A stretch of 64,000 nucleotides of DNA from Aphanomyces cochlioides (GCA_019828595.1 JAHQRK010000002.1:2418001-2482000), one strand, 5' to 3'; shown: positions 19,466-30,098, counted from the first letter of the stretch. Notes: generated from the letters alone by a model not told the origin. Program-made: numbers and translations.

Positions 19466-21116
19466 CCTGTGAGTCGATTTGGAAATGATCGAGTGGTCAC
19501 GTCGTGATCAGCAATGACGTTCTAGAACCTTAGGCGGTCAGTCGCAACACAATCGAGCAAATTGGAAAATGAAACCGTCATTCATGTAAAAATTCTGTTT
19601 TTCTTTGCCGATCAGTATTTACATACTTTAATCAAGTCAATTTGATACCGTGCACATCGCAATGTATTTTATTACGTTGGGATTCTTGTGGGCGACGGTG
19701 GGGTTTGGCCATCTCTCTCTATTTTTGCTATTTCCATACAAAAATCAAGATAAATCGGTACCCAGGTACCCGACTGTCGGGTAGACCACGCATGCGCAGG
19801 TTGACCCAAGTCGAACATGCAAAAGGTTCCATAACGGGCCTGGCGTCGACGTGACGAATGAGACAACGCCTTGACGCCTGCAGGACCTTCATCTCGACTT
19901 GCGTAGGTCGGTCGCAAGTGGAGACGGTTTCAAAGAGAGACAGAGCCCACACCTCCCCTCCATTGACGGAGCTGTACGAGTAACCGTCAGGCGAAATTAT
20001 AAAATCAGTGCAAAATTAATTAAAAATCAGGATTCTCAATGAATCTTCAACATGGAATCTGAACGTACATCACATGACAGCAAGACATGATGACATGGCA
20101 TTGGGTGCTCTCTCTCTCCAGACGACTACGACGACAGATGATAAAGGTCTCAAATGGTGTGGTTTAACGACAACTCTAGGATATATATCTTGCGGGCGTG
20201 TGACGCCGGTTGGAGATAGACACACAAAGCACAGACGGGTAAGACATGATGATCTCATTCGTTGGCAATCGCATGTTTGTGTCCCCTCTATCTCGTAATC
20301 CACACCTCGATGGCTAGCGCATGCTTGAAACCGCGGGGGGGGGAGTTTGGACAGTTTGGCGACACCATCGTCGACACTGTGGCCTCGCGACATGGACGCT
20401 ACATAGAAGGAATACTCGTGCAGCTTCCGTACCCCAGAATCTCGTGACGATTCATTACATCGTGACTGATCGAGTGACGTGGGCGCTCATCTCGTTGTGT
20501 GCAAATAAGGGGATACAGGGCCGACCCCCTCGTGTTTTTTTGGGTGTGCGGATGGACACTCGCATGTCATCAACATGCCTGGATTCAATACATCTTTATG
20601 AATTCACCGCAGGGTAGTCTCCATCTCCCAGCATTAAAGCGTGAAGGGGCTGCATGAGAGCCTTGCCTCAGCGGGGCTTAGACTAGCAGATGAATGATCC
20701 GATTGAGAGGCAGCATATCATGGTTCGAACAAGCTCTGCTCCGACCAGTGCTTGTGGAGTCGACTGTTGATAGATTATTCTGGTCGCCAGTGAAGGGGGT
20801 ATGTCCAGCCATTCAGCTGACGATTCAATGGGCGATTCTGAAATCTTCTTGGTCATAACTGGTTCAAGGTTGGGTTTCTGTGCACGAATACGGCTCCCCA
20901 CCAGAGTGACGACATAAAAGCACTCGTAAGTTTACTATCAGGGTGCTAAAGCAATGCAGGGGGAGGAGACTCGCCGTCTGGACACAGATACTTGCAGGAT
21001 CGCACGATCTTTCCGTAGATTTGTGGCTTGAAGTGGGCCAAGGATCGACGACGCCCTCTCAAAAGATTTTTCCTGTGCACGAGAGTGCAAATCTGAAAAT
21101 GCGCCAAGTGCGTCAT
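19466..21116. other. Long spacer without a supported gene
   Basis: About 1.65 kb. Short frames on both strands (for example 19672..19952 minus and 20321..20617 plus) lack recognisable domains, and their splice signals are not coherent. The sequence is of mixed composition with runs such as GGGGGGGGAG near 20335. A degenerate transposon is possible but was not identified. Confidence 0.4.
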
Positions 21117-21134
21117 TTATCCGGATCCGGATAA
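21117..21134. promoter_or_regulatory. 18-bp palindrome TTATCCGGATCCGGATAA
   Basis: Perfect palindrome of two overlapping TATCCGGATA units, ending 26 bp before the RAD51B-like start codon. Confidence 0.42.
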
Positions 21135-21160
21135 TATAAAGAGCGTCATTTTCAAATTCG

Positions 21161-22847
21161 ATGCTCAGGCATCTTCTCGCGCGCGAAGACATCGATGAGA
21201 AGCGAATCAAGAAACTGGAGGCGAAAGGCATTCGAAGCTTAAAGAAGATGCTGCAGATGTCAGAATGGGACTTGGCGCATATTTTGGATGTCTCCGTCGA
21301 TGATCTGCAAGTAGGTGCGAGGTTGATATATGAAAAGAAGATGAAGAACGAGTAGAACCTTCTCCAACGTATCGCGACGAAAGACAGCCCTGCGCCGACG
21401 TCTGTACGTCATGATTTGAAGATGTGCAATAAGAGACAATACCTAGGCCATGGATATGTTTCTCAAGAGCGTCAACTTTCCATCCGCGCTTCGAACGACC
21501 CTTCCAGATCTCGACAATGCATTGTATGGAGGAATTCCAACCGGAATGATCACTGAAGTATAACGATCTCCTTAACATTATAGCTCACATGCCATCAAGT
21601 TTGCAGGCATCGCAGGACTCGGCAAATCTCAAATGTGCATGATGCTCGCAGCATTGTGCACACTCGAATACCACGATTGTGCTGTGTTTTACTTGGACAG
21701 CGGAGGTAACTTCAGCGCCAAACGGTAATATTCGATGAATATCAGGGTTTATTCTTGATGTAGGTTTATGGAAATGGCACAAGAGCGTCTCTCCGCACGC
21801 CAATATGCATCGAACGCTAATCGCATGGCCAAAGTCGAAGTCATGGCCAAACAAGTTCACGTCATTGCAGTCGAGAACCTCGATCGGCTTCAAACAAGGT
21901 AGCTTTGCGAGGACGTAGTTGTTAATTCCAATAGGATACATGAGCTGCACGAATTCATGCCCATTCTTCGTGGCAAGATGATCATAATTGATTCACTCGC
22001 GACACTTGCCAAGAACGTCCGTGAGACATCGCTAGAGTTGGATGATTGACTCTTTGAACCTAGAGCTCAACTGACATGTCTGTTGCCCAACGTCAAATGC
22101 TTCTCATGAATATTGCCGGCGATCTGAAGTACAGTGATTGACTTCGTATTTTCAGGATGATCGATTTACCCGTAGACTACTGGCATCTACGTACGACGCC
22201 TATGTTGTCACATCAAACCACACATCGACGCGAAAAGACGAAAGTAATTCATACCTTGCTCTCAACTTCTGACACACTTGGCTAGTGGGGCTATACTCTC
22301 AGCCAGCACTAGGGCTAGCTTGGTCTCATTGCGTTACGAATCGAGTATATGGTTATGTCAATTCACCATGTCTAACTTTATGATTAGATTGTCATGGAGA
22401 AGAGTCGTGTCGGCCTGGCAATGACTGTGCACAAGTCGACAGTTTCTGGCCATGTGTCAATTGCATATTCAATTGGGGTAGGATTAATACCAGCAGTCAC
22501 AACACCTGGGTATGCCTTAGACTGCGGGGTTACAGCCACCAGATTTCGCAAGCTCTGTTGCTGATTCCTTTGAAGATATTGATTGGGATGACACAGTCTT
22601 GGAAGCCCTTGATGAATCAGTCGTTGAGCAACGCATGCATCCTATTGAACATGCTTCTCAACGAGATACACAAGAATCGAGGACAAAAGATCCAACACCT
22701 AGTGCGCACGATGATGAAAAAATGCAAGAAGACGCAATAGAAGTCTCCAGCCCGAGAGAAGAGCAAGTCGGTGGCAACAGTCCAGGTGAAGATATCGCAT
22801 TGAATATGATAGATGACATTGTGCCTGAGTCCGAAGAAGACGATTGA
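21161..22847 (+). CDS. RAD51 paralogue, RAD51B-like recombination ATPase
   Basis: Eleven exons join in frame to 414 aa: 21161..21310, 21356..21403, 21447..21557, 21600..21724, 21764..21898, 21935..22016, 22064..22128, 22176..22243, 22286..22344, 22388..22477 and 22536..22847. The N-terminus is a helix-hairpin-helix region (EKRIKKLEAKGIRSLKKML). Then come ALYGGIPTGMITEFAG, Walker A GIAGLGKSQ, FYLDSGGNFSAKR, Walker B KMIIIDSLATL, the L1/L2-side strand AYVVTSNHT and LGLAWSHCVTNR. The order and spacing fit RAD51B better than RAD51 or DMC1. The acidic 100-residue tail (DIDWDDTVLEALDE, VPESEEDD) is unusual. RAD51 paralogues assist strand-exchange filament assembly in homologous recombination. The intron at 22017 has a weak donor (GTCCGT); the others are standard. 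Confidence 0.85.
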
Positions 22848-22860
22848 ATCGAATTTGTTA

Positions 22861-23433
22861 TCAATTTACGGTAGTTGATTTGTCGCAAAACGGAAGATCG
22901 GCGCACACGTCTGCAAAAAACTCTGTCGGACTGAAGAAGAGACTCGCGATGCCCTCCTCCAAGACATCCTCTTCATCTTCATGAATCCGTGGGACGTACA
23001 CATAGCTGCTTCGTTTGGCTTCTGGGCTTGTCTTCTTTGCTTTCTTTCGTCGTTGTGGTTGACGTAGTGATGGTGCATATTCCTCCACCTCAAGCGCACA
23101 AAGTTTTGGCCGAACAGCTGAAGGAGTCCTTCGCTCTGTGACTCGACGAACTGGTTGCATAACTTGTAGCGTTTGGTCATACGTAATTGCAAGTTTGGCG
23201 TAGTCAATTGTGTGCGTAGACATTTGTTCGCTCAGTTGCAATGCCAAGGCGAAAGCATAGTCTGCACTCAGATCAGGTGTTGTGTCTGAGGCTCGTTCTT
23301 CCATGGAGTGGAGCACAGCTCGGCCTTGATCTTGACTCTCCGACTGCTTCAGGCTTAGTGTTTCATCCATGATAGAGCGCAGAGTCACTGAAGGGGGCAT
23401 GGCAATCGTTCCCCAGGCATTTGTTGACTTCAT
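22861..23433 (-). CDS. Small acidic protein, intact member of a local paralogue pair
   Basis: Single exon of 190 aa. The ATG at 23433 is preferred because it keeps the AWG motif shared with the paralogue at 23700. Conserved blocks: AWG, VTLRSIMDETL, a helix DYAFALALQLSEQ and a C-terminal ASLFFSPTEFFADV. Between them lies a basic stretch (RQPQRRKKAKK). The order AWG, xLxxIMxExL, then a short xFAxALQL-type helix weakly recalls the N-terminus of RIOK3-type proteins, but there is no kinase domain. Function unknown. The stop is 13 bp past the stop of the convergent RAD51B-like gene. Confidence 0.6.
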   Translation of the reverse strand: MKSTNAWGTIAMPPSVTLRSIMDETLSLKQSESQDQGRAVLHSMEERASDTTPDLSADYAFALALQLSEQMSTHTIDYAKLAITYDQTLQVMQPVRRVTERRTPSAVRPKLCALEVEEYAPSLRQPQRRKKAKKTSPEAKRSSYVYVPRIHEDEEDVLEEGIASLFFSPTEFFADVCADLPFCDKSTTVN

Positions 23434-23699
23434 TGATGATGGCAAATTGGTCAAATGCAATAGATTGCAAAAATGCACTTTGCAAAATGAATGTTAACGT
23501 TCCATGAATACTCCGTTGCTTGGGTTCGACTCGAAAGTGCAGACTGCACATGCATTCACACTGGGAATTCATGTTTTACATTCGAGTGATGGTCTTTACA
23601 TTCATTCTACACTGAAGTATCATACGAAAAAGTGCAGCAATTTCCTACATCTCAGCATTCGCTGGCCATCCCCGAGTTCATTTCTGCATTTCCACCAAG

Positions 23700-24232
23700 A
23701 TGACCACATTCGCTCTGACTGCTTCTGCCTGGGGTATTAGCTCTTCGACTCTCTCGACACCTCAAGTCAATCTGCGCTCTATCATGGACGAAACATTGGC
23801 GCTCCGATAGGAACACGACCAATTGCTCGAGCTGGAAGGCCAGCTTCCTCCGATTTTCGTTCCACGAGACTCAGCCAACGAAGAAATGGATGCAGACTTT
23901 GCTTACGCTGTGGCGTTGCAACTTGAAGAACACGCTTTGGCAAGAGAATCTCGACCGCTTCAAGTGGTTCCAGACGATGAGCTAAATGACGATGTGGGCG
24001 ATGACGATGCTTCATTCCATCGCCACGACTTCGACCAGGACGTGCAAAGACAAGTCTGAAGTCAAAGACAAAACCAGCAGCCCCGAAACGATCCCAAATG
24101 CAACCGCCTGTTGTTCAATACGTCGAAGAGGAAGAGGAGATGGACTTGACTGGGTTGTACGAACTCTTCTTTGTCCCCTCGGAGGCTTTCAACGATGTCA
24201 TAGATGAGATGCCCTTTCAAGCTGATGCATAA
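23700..24232 (+). pseudogene. Degraded paralogue of the 22861..23433 gene
   Basis: It starts with ATG at 23700 (MTTFALTASAWGISSS) and carries VNLRSIMDETLALR, then TAG at 23808..23810 where the intact paralogue has a glutamine codon. After the stop the same frame continues (EHDQLLELEGQLPP, ADFAYAVALQLEEHA). It shifts frame near 24040 and resumes with PPVVQYVEEEEEMDLTGLYELFFVPSEAFNDV to a stop at 24232. Nonsense plus frameshift argue for a pseudogene. An unusual intron that removes the TAG, or initiation further downstream (ATG before DADFAYAV), remains possible. It is divergently oriented to its paralogue, about 270 bp apart. Confidence 0.6.
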
Positions 24233-24521
24233 ACTTATTAATTCTATTTGCTTCCATCTCAATCGCCCCCCCCTGTTTCCCCAACTAAGTCTTTCACATC
24301 CCCATCAGGTTCTACAAAGCAACAGAAGTGATGTTAATGTCGCTTCGATGCCCCAACTTCACAAGGGGCGATAAAGTTAAGCAGGGGCTTAGCAAAGGGG
24401 GCTTGTCTTAATCGATGTAGTTGTGTTGTGTCAGCTTGGCTGAATGAAAAAGCTTCTCGACAGAGTTTTTCGCATGAAAGTGGCATCAATGTGCTATTAA
24501 TAATATCTACATAATCACAGC

Positions 24522-25967
24522 TTAAATCATAAGCGCTTCGTCGGAAATGAGTTCTTCCTCGCCGTCTTCATCGTTTGATGGCGCAGGCGGCGCTGCAGCT
24601 TTCGCAGGCTTGACTTCATCGGCAAGGATATCCTTGAGGTCAGCAGCGATCAAATCAAAGACTTGACGGAAAGCAAAGGCATCACCACCGCGGCGACGGA
24701 TCTCAACCATGAACAAATCGTTCGCTTCTTCCATTGCATGGACTGCGACAACGACGTCGACACGACCGGCCGTGGTGAAAAATTGCACCTTCGCCTTGGG
24801 TTCGACCTCTTGAGCAGCCCAGTTGCGCTTCAACCCAATCTTGGCAGTGACTTCTTCCAACTTTTTCAAGAGATCAGCAGCCGACGATGCAAAGCATCGA
24901 AGGGTTGTGTAGGCAACAATGCCGCTTTCTTGAACACATGGCAAAAAGGTTTGTGCTGGAGCTAGAGCAATCGATCTATGAGTGGTGCTCTTGTCGAAAG
25001 GGTTGAAGGTTTGCGATGATTCTTTCTCCTCCTTCTTCTTTTGCGCTCGCATCTTTTCGAGTTCAACCTTTTCTTTGCGCGCCGTGAGCTCTGCAGTTAG
25101 AGCCTCTTCGGAAAGAGTTGGTTCATGGAGCCAAGGATGAGACCAAATTTCAGGCAATGTGATGCGGGTCGCAGGGTTCACATCAAAGATACGCGTCATG
25201 AGGTCCATAGCCAAGGGAGAAAAGACGGCAGTGCGAGAATGTGCGGCCCAAAAGGCTTGATATTGCTGCATGGCACAGGCTCGGAACCACCAATCTTGTC
25301 GCGTGGCGATTTGGAACGGTGGAAAACCTGCAAGGAGAATAAAGAGCACGACACCAGCACTCCAGACATCGGCAGGTGCTCCTTCGTACGGGACACCGGA
25401 AATAACTTCAGGACTCATGTAGGCGCGAGTACCGCACTGGGTGGTCAATTCATCAGGAAGAGAGGTATCTTCAGACAACGCAGACAAGCCAAAGTCGGCA
25501 ATGCGGAGCAAAAAGTTGCCATCAAGCAAGAGATTTTCAGGCTTGATGTCACGGTGGTACACGCCAGCGGTGTGGCATGCATGGAGACCGCTCACCAGTT
25601 GTCGAAAGTATGTTCGGGCAATTTGTTCCGAAAAGCTGCCAGTGTACATCATGAAGTCAAACAATTCACCGCCAGTCGCGAGTTCTAACACGACGAGCAC
25701 AATCTTCTCAGCACCTCCCTTCTTCTTTGGGTACTCGACATCGTTAAAAACCGCGAGGAGACGCATGACATTTGGATGGTCCACGCGTTTCATCGACTCG
25801 ATTTCTCGGTACAAGTTCAAAATCGCTTTCTGGCTCAACTTCGACGACTTGATAAGCTTCAGCGCGACATTCTCCCCACTCTTCAGGTCGATGCCAAGCT
25901 TCACTTTGCCTTGAAGCCCGCTTCCCAGCGTCTGTTTGACGCCATACTGTTCGCGCAGAACTCGCAT
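24522..25967 (-). CDS. CAMK/SNF1-type serine/threonine kinase with CIPK-like tail
   Basis: Single exon; start at ATG 25967 (MRVLREQYGVK), with an in-frame ATG at 26027 as alternative. 481 aa. Kinase motifs are complete: LGSGLQGKVKLG loop, ALKLIK, HRDIKPENLLL, IADFGL, CGTRAYMSPEV, PADVWSAGVVLFILLAGFPPF. After the kinase come a basic coiled segment (EKMRAQKKKEEKE) and TFNPFDKSTT, which recalls the NAF/FISL region of CIPK kinases. A C-terminal domain with CFASSAADLLKKLEEVTAKIG and VEIRRRGGDAFAFRQVFDLIAADL has the form of the PPI/KA1 region of SNF1-related kinases. The tail is acidic. It is probably regulated by activation-loop phosphorylation or a calcium sensor; an EF-hand protein gene lies 390 bp away, divergently transcribed, but a functional link is only a guess. 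Confidence 0.9.
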   Translation of the reverse strand: MRVLREQYGVKQTLGSGLQGKVKLGIDLKSGENVALKLIKSSKLSQKAILNLYREIESMKRVDHPNVMRLLAVFNDVEYPKKKGGAEKIVLVVLELATGGELFDFMMYTGSFSEQIARTYFRQLVSGLHACHTAGVYHRDIKPENLLLDGNFLLRIADFGLSALSEDTSLPDELTTQCGTRAYMSPEVISGVPYEGAPADVWSAGVVLFILLAGFPPFQIATRQDWWFRACAMQQYQAFWAAHSRTAVFSPLAMDLMTRIFDVNPATRITLPEIWSHPWLHEPTLSEEALTAELTARKEKVELEKMRAQKKKEEKESSQTFNPFDKSTTHRSIALAPAQTFLPCVQESGIVAYTTLRCFASSAADLLKKLEEVTAKIGLKRNWAAQEVEPKAKVQFFTTAGRVDVVVAVHAMEEANDLFMVEIRRRGGDAFAFRQVFDLIAADLKDILADEVKPAKAAAPPAPSNDEDGEEELISDEALMI

Positions 25968-26359
25968 TTCGCCTCTCTTGGTCAGCGGCGATAAAATTAT
26001 CAAATGGGGCACTCCAAGACGCACCATACAACAATGTGCAGTTTACATACATTCCAAATGAGTGATGGTCTCTAAATAAATTCCGGAAAGTGCAGTTTGC
26101 ACTTGCCAAAACCAGAGGATTCACATTCTGCCAGTACCCGAATCCCAGACAAATAGAGAAAGGGACACAAACTAAGTTAAAATTTAATCTTATTAAAGTA
26201 TACTTAAAAGTTTTTTTAATTGGGACGGCCAATAAAATCGGGTGTTAGAGTGTTTAGTGCCAAAAAGGGGTGTTTGACACCGATTAGATAGCGCCTTATG
26301 TCAAATGATGGACCATCACTCTTTTTGATTGGTGGGAAAGAGTGTCAAGTCCCAGGACC

Positions 26360-26932
26360 ATGGCGACGTCATCCTCGCCAGCAGCCAGAAAATTCATCGA
26401 TGCGTACATTGATGGCGTGTGGAATGTCTACGACTGCGACTTGAACGAATATCTGGAACGCAAGGAAGCCCGGACGTTCGTTTTGAGTCTCCTCGAAGAA
26501 TTGGCGACCGAAGGGCTCTATGTCCAACCGGACGAGTTGGACTTTGACGCATGCTTTGATGCGTATGATCAAGATGGCAATGGCCACTTATCCCGTTCGG
26601 AAGCCCGCGTTTTTGTTGAGCAATTGATGGTACCCATGAGCGACGAAGCCGCAGCACCAGTTGCTTCGAACGACGCGGAAACCAAAGCCTTCTTGGACGG
26701 CTACATGAACGATGTTTGGGCGACGTACGACGGCGACCACAGTGGGTTCCTAGAACGAAAAGAAGCCCGCGCATTTGTGGACAAGCTCATCCAAGATATG
26801 GCTGCCTCTGGCCTGGACGTCCAAGGATTTGATTTTGATGCGTGCTTTGACGCATACGATGCTGATGGCAACAACCAGCTATCCAAAAAGGAACTCCGAG
26901 TCTTTGTCGAACAGCTCATGGGTCTTCAATAA
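26360..26932 (+). CDS. Four-EF-hand calcium-binding protein with internal duplication
   Basis: Single exon of 190 aa from ATG 26360. Four loops are visible: DCDLNEYLERKE, DQDGNGHLSRSE, DGDHSGFLERKE and DADGNNQLSKKE. The protein is two near-identical halves: FIDAYIDGVWNVYD/FLDGYMNDVWATYD, ELDFDACFDAYD/GFDFDACFDAYD and EARVFVEQLM/ELRVFVEQLM. It therefore arose by duplication of a two-EF-hand unit, joined by an Ala/Pro-rich linker at about residues 97-112. The first loop has Tyr at position 7 and Asn at 5; the others keep the usual acidic ligands. It is a cytosolic calcium sensor or buffer by inference. Confidence 0.9.
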   Translation: MATSSSPAARKFIDAYIDGVWNVYDCDLNEYLERKEARTFVLSLLEELATEGLYVQPDELDFDACFDAYDQDGNGHLSRSEARVFVEQLMVPMSDEAAAPVASNDAETKAFLDGYMNDVWATYDGDHSGFLERKEARAFVDKLIQDMAASGLDVQGFDFDACFDAYDADGNNQLSKKELRVFVEQLMGLQ

Positions 26933-26953
26933 AAAATGTTCTCTCTATACCTG

Positions 26954-28259
26954 TTAGACTGCATGCCGTCGTCCGGCTGCGAATGCTAGCGCAACGGCAG
27001 CAATGCCAATGGCTATTGTCCACAGATTGACACTAGTTGTTGGGGCAGGCTGGTTGAGTGACTTTACTTCGAGTTCGTGGCTGCTAGTGCGTCGAAGTGG
27101 CTTGTGACTTTGAGTATATTGAGTCTTGGTGCGTTCAGTCATGGATCCTTCCATTTCCTTCTCGATGATGCGGTAGAGCATTGAGAGAACCATTTCGCCG
27201 TTGTGTTTAATCATCGGGACCTTTTTCCATTCCACTTCAAATGCAGACATGTCGGAGAAAGCGCGGCCTTGGACAAGAATTGGTCGCTCCGCTGCTTCCA
27301 TTTCAGGCGTCGGGAGAAGCAACGTTTCGCCATGTTGGAACGGCAGCGACGCAGGTACAGCATTGTTCGCAATGACATAATCAATCGCATCTGGTCCGAG
27401 GTACTTGGACAATATCTCGAGGGTTTGAGGAAGTGTGTAGCCATCCGACTGGCCATTCTGCGTTGCGACGTTGCTGATGTACACCACAGCTCCAGACGAC
27501 TTTGCAATCGCTTCTTTAATTCCTAAGCGAATACTTTGATCATCATGCCAAGGCTTTCTTGTACCTGGGACTAGAAGCGTCGCAATAATTGACGTGTAGA
27601 ATCCACCGGGGCTAATCAAGATGATGTCAGCTTGGTTGATTGCTTCAATCGCTGCTGGATAAGCCGTGACGTCGTCGTTGTCGAGGAAAACGCTCTCAAT
27701 CGGTGCTGATTTGTCTGGGCTTCTCACATTAACCTCAGACACAATGACAGAGCCATCTTCGAGACGTGCACAAAGCTCTGACTGGTCCAGTGTTGCAGGG
27801 AGAACTTGTCCCCGAATATTGAGGATCTCTGAAATAGACGCAACTGCTTTATCAAAGCTACCATCGTGAATTTCAGTCAATGCGGCTAATAGAAGATTGC
27901 CCAGACTAGCTCCTTCCAGGTAATTGTCTTGAAAACGAAAGTTCATGAGCTGGTTCAGCAGTTGATCTACAGACATGTCAGCGCTGCATGGCAAATACAG
28001 GAGTACCCGAGTCCGAGAGTGCAACAAGACAATTGCGAATGTCCCCAGGAGGTAGAATGCCAAGACTTTTGCGAAGTGTGCCTGAGTGGCGCCCAGAATC
28101 AAAAACAGTCACGATGGCTGTCAGGTCGGCAGGGTAAACGCGCAGGGCTTTAAGAAGCACGGCAAGGCCAGTGCCACCGCCTAGCGCGACAATTTGAGGA
28201 CGAGGCCGTCGCTCTTCGACAAGCGTGAGGATGGGAACCAATTGCCGAATGTTAGACAT
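26954..28259 (-). CDS. CofD/YvcK-family protein with C-terminal membrane anchor
   Basis: Exons 28007..28259 and 26954..27966 (40-nt intron) give 421 aa. The family signature is strong: [53 protein letters not shown] and [23 protein letters not shown]. Bacterial relatives (YvcK, UPF0052) bind nucleotide sugars and control carbon and wall metabolism; CofD transfers 2-phospholactate to deazaflavin. Neither activity can be assumed. The C-terminus has a hydrophobic helix ([18 protein letters not shown]) followed by RRHAV, typical of a tail anchor and absent from bacterial members. The ATG lies directly after a TAG acceptor-like site, and the gene may be spliced to the upstream HAD-like gene. Confidence 0.85.
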
Positions 28260-28270
28260 CTACAATGTTG

Positions 28271-29182
28271 TCAAGATGGACATAAGCAACAAGGTGGTCG
28301 TGCCTGGAAGTCGGGCTCTTCCAAGTCGTCTGCTGGCATGGTCTTGGCGTATTTGCCATACATCTAGAAGCAGTTGTTAGACTTATAATCGAAAGACCCG
28401 ATGAGCACCATGCGCACTGTGACCATGTCCAACTGCTTGGCTGCTTTAAGTTCCGCAAAGACACGCTTGCCGACCAAGACGACTCTGGAAGTCGTTGACA
28501 CTGACAAATGCTTGGCCATGGCTTTGAGCACCTACAGAAAATCAAAGTCCTGCAATGGAAGGAGTTTACCGTACCGGAATAACTTTGCTGGTGTTGCCAT
28601 CGCCAGAGAGATTTCCCGTTGGCACAATCAGTACATGATCAAAGCATGACGCAAGTCCAAGGGTATGAATTTTGTCCCAAATGACGGACGTCGAGCCTGA
28701 ACAAAGCAAGCCCAATTTGTACCTACAAACGACTGATATGAGCTGAATCCTTTGTTTGCGCTCGTACCCTTGGGCTTTTAGTGTTTCCAGAGTTGGGATT
28801 GTGCTCGGGAAGGGTTGAATTTCTGGTCCAAAAGAGCTGTTGTTGTACACATTGAGCACTCGTTGTTCAGCTTCTACTGAAAGCTGCCCTTCCGTCATCA
28901 AGTCATCCACAAAGCGTGGAAAGTTTTTGCGATAGCCAAACGCATGGCGAAACCTGCGTAGAGCGTCTTTAGCTTGTTCTTGCGAGTTGAACGCTCCTTC
29001 CTATATTTTCTCGTTCACGATGTCGCTTCCACAAGTATATTTCGCACCTCAACAAGCTGCTCGAGCGCGCGATCGACCGTGAGGCTATTCAGCGTGCCTG
29101 TGTGGTCATAAAGCACGTCATCCAGCGTGAATACAATCGCATCGACGTTCTTGGACCGTCGCTTTGTCTTCAACTTGGGCAT
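28271..29182 (-). CDS. HAD-superfamily-like protein with altered catalytic motifs
   Basis: Exons 29048..29182, 28768..29000, 28575..28722, 28409..28531 and 28271..28363 stay in frame (243 aa). The fold is recognisable: motif I region AIVFTLDDVLYDH, cap region RRFRHAFGYRKNFPRFVDDLM, motif II region LGLLCSGSTSVIWDKIHTLGLASCFDHV, the Lys region NTSKVIPVLKAMAKHL and motif IV region VVLVGKRVFAELKAAKQLDMVTV. The nucleophile Asp of the usual FDLDDTLYD is Thr here, and the motif IV acidic residues are replaced by Lys. So it is probably not a phosphatase of the usual mechanism. The last exon may instead splice at 28303/28260 into the CofD-like gene. Confidence 0.72.
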
Positions 29183-29365
29183 CTTCCTCTTCGATGGCAA
29201 ATGGACACGTTTGCAAACTTGACCGAGCGGTCAGAATATTTCACCATCCATCATGTCTCACCTAACCGAGCTTTGAATATGTATGATAAAGCTCAGAGTG
29301 TTGGATGGCGCACAAATTATTTGCAGAGCTCGAAATGAGCTATTTTGAACAGTTCCGTGTTTGAC

Positions 29366-30098
29366 ATGATGAAGACGCGATGGAATGTGCCGCTGCTGCT
29401 TCTCCTCGTACAGAGCGCGTTGGGATTTCTGGAGTCTATCAGGCCTCTAGAGTGCTTTGAGACGTACGAGATACTGGCGCGATATCCAATGGTTGCCTAT
29501 ATACACGAGCCGATCGTATCGTACGTGGAAAGTCCATTCCTTCCACTGAGATTTATGGCGGGAATCTAGGGCTGACGAGATTTCCCGTCTCCTCGACACA
29601 TATCGCTCTCGACTGGACGCTTCATCTTCTAGCTATTCAGCGTCGATGTATTTGAACTGGACGACGGAAGCTCAAGTTGCATTGATCGTTCCAAGAGTCC
29701 TCAATACTGTCGAAAACATTTTTCCACAAACATCCGTTCAAATCGAGAGCGTAGCGCTGACGTTGTACACACGCGGGCAATCGTATGGTTGGCATTTGGA
29801 TGCTTACAACCAGAATACATTGCGATCCCGTGCTTTTACCTTTCTCGTCTATTTGAATGATGTCGATGAAGGCGGTGAGACTGTATTTGCCCATGTTGCT
29901 TCCAACGGTGCATTCATTGTGACAAAACCATCGCTTGCTCAAGCTTGCGCGATTGACTCCCGCCATGTGAGGTCGAAGCCCAACGCTGGACATGCTCTTC
30001 TCTTCAAGAATTTGCCCGGATACATTTCAACTCACGGGTCATGCATTTTAGGCTCGTCATCCAAGTGGATCATGCAGTTCTGGCTTTCAGCACAATGA
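29366..30098 (+). CDS. Prolyl 4-hydroxylase-type 2OG-Fe(II) oxygenase, secretory
   Basis: Exons 29366..29520 and 29570..30098 give 227 aa. A signal peptide is clear (MMKTRWNVPLLLLLVQSALG). The catalytic core follows the P4H alpha pattern: YGWHLDAYN (first His and Asp of the iron triad), FTFLVYLNDVDEGGETVF, PNAGHALLFKN, and STHGSC with the distal His, then SSKWIMQFWL where Lys binds 2-oxoglutarate. Length fits single-domain P4H enzymes of plants and protists. The substrate, probably proline in wall or secreted proteins of the ER, is inferred from the family. Confidence 0.9.

Noticed and set aside
19466..21116. Candidate gene in the spacer near 19672..19952
   Set aside because: Short overlapping frames without motif, coherent splice sites or repeats.
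28252..28545. Alternative C-terminal frame of the HAD-like gene ending [16 protein letters not shown]
   Set aside because: It is not reachable from the preceding exon without a frameshift; the in-frame end at 28271 or the GC-AG fusion fits better.
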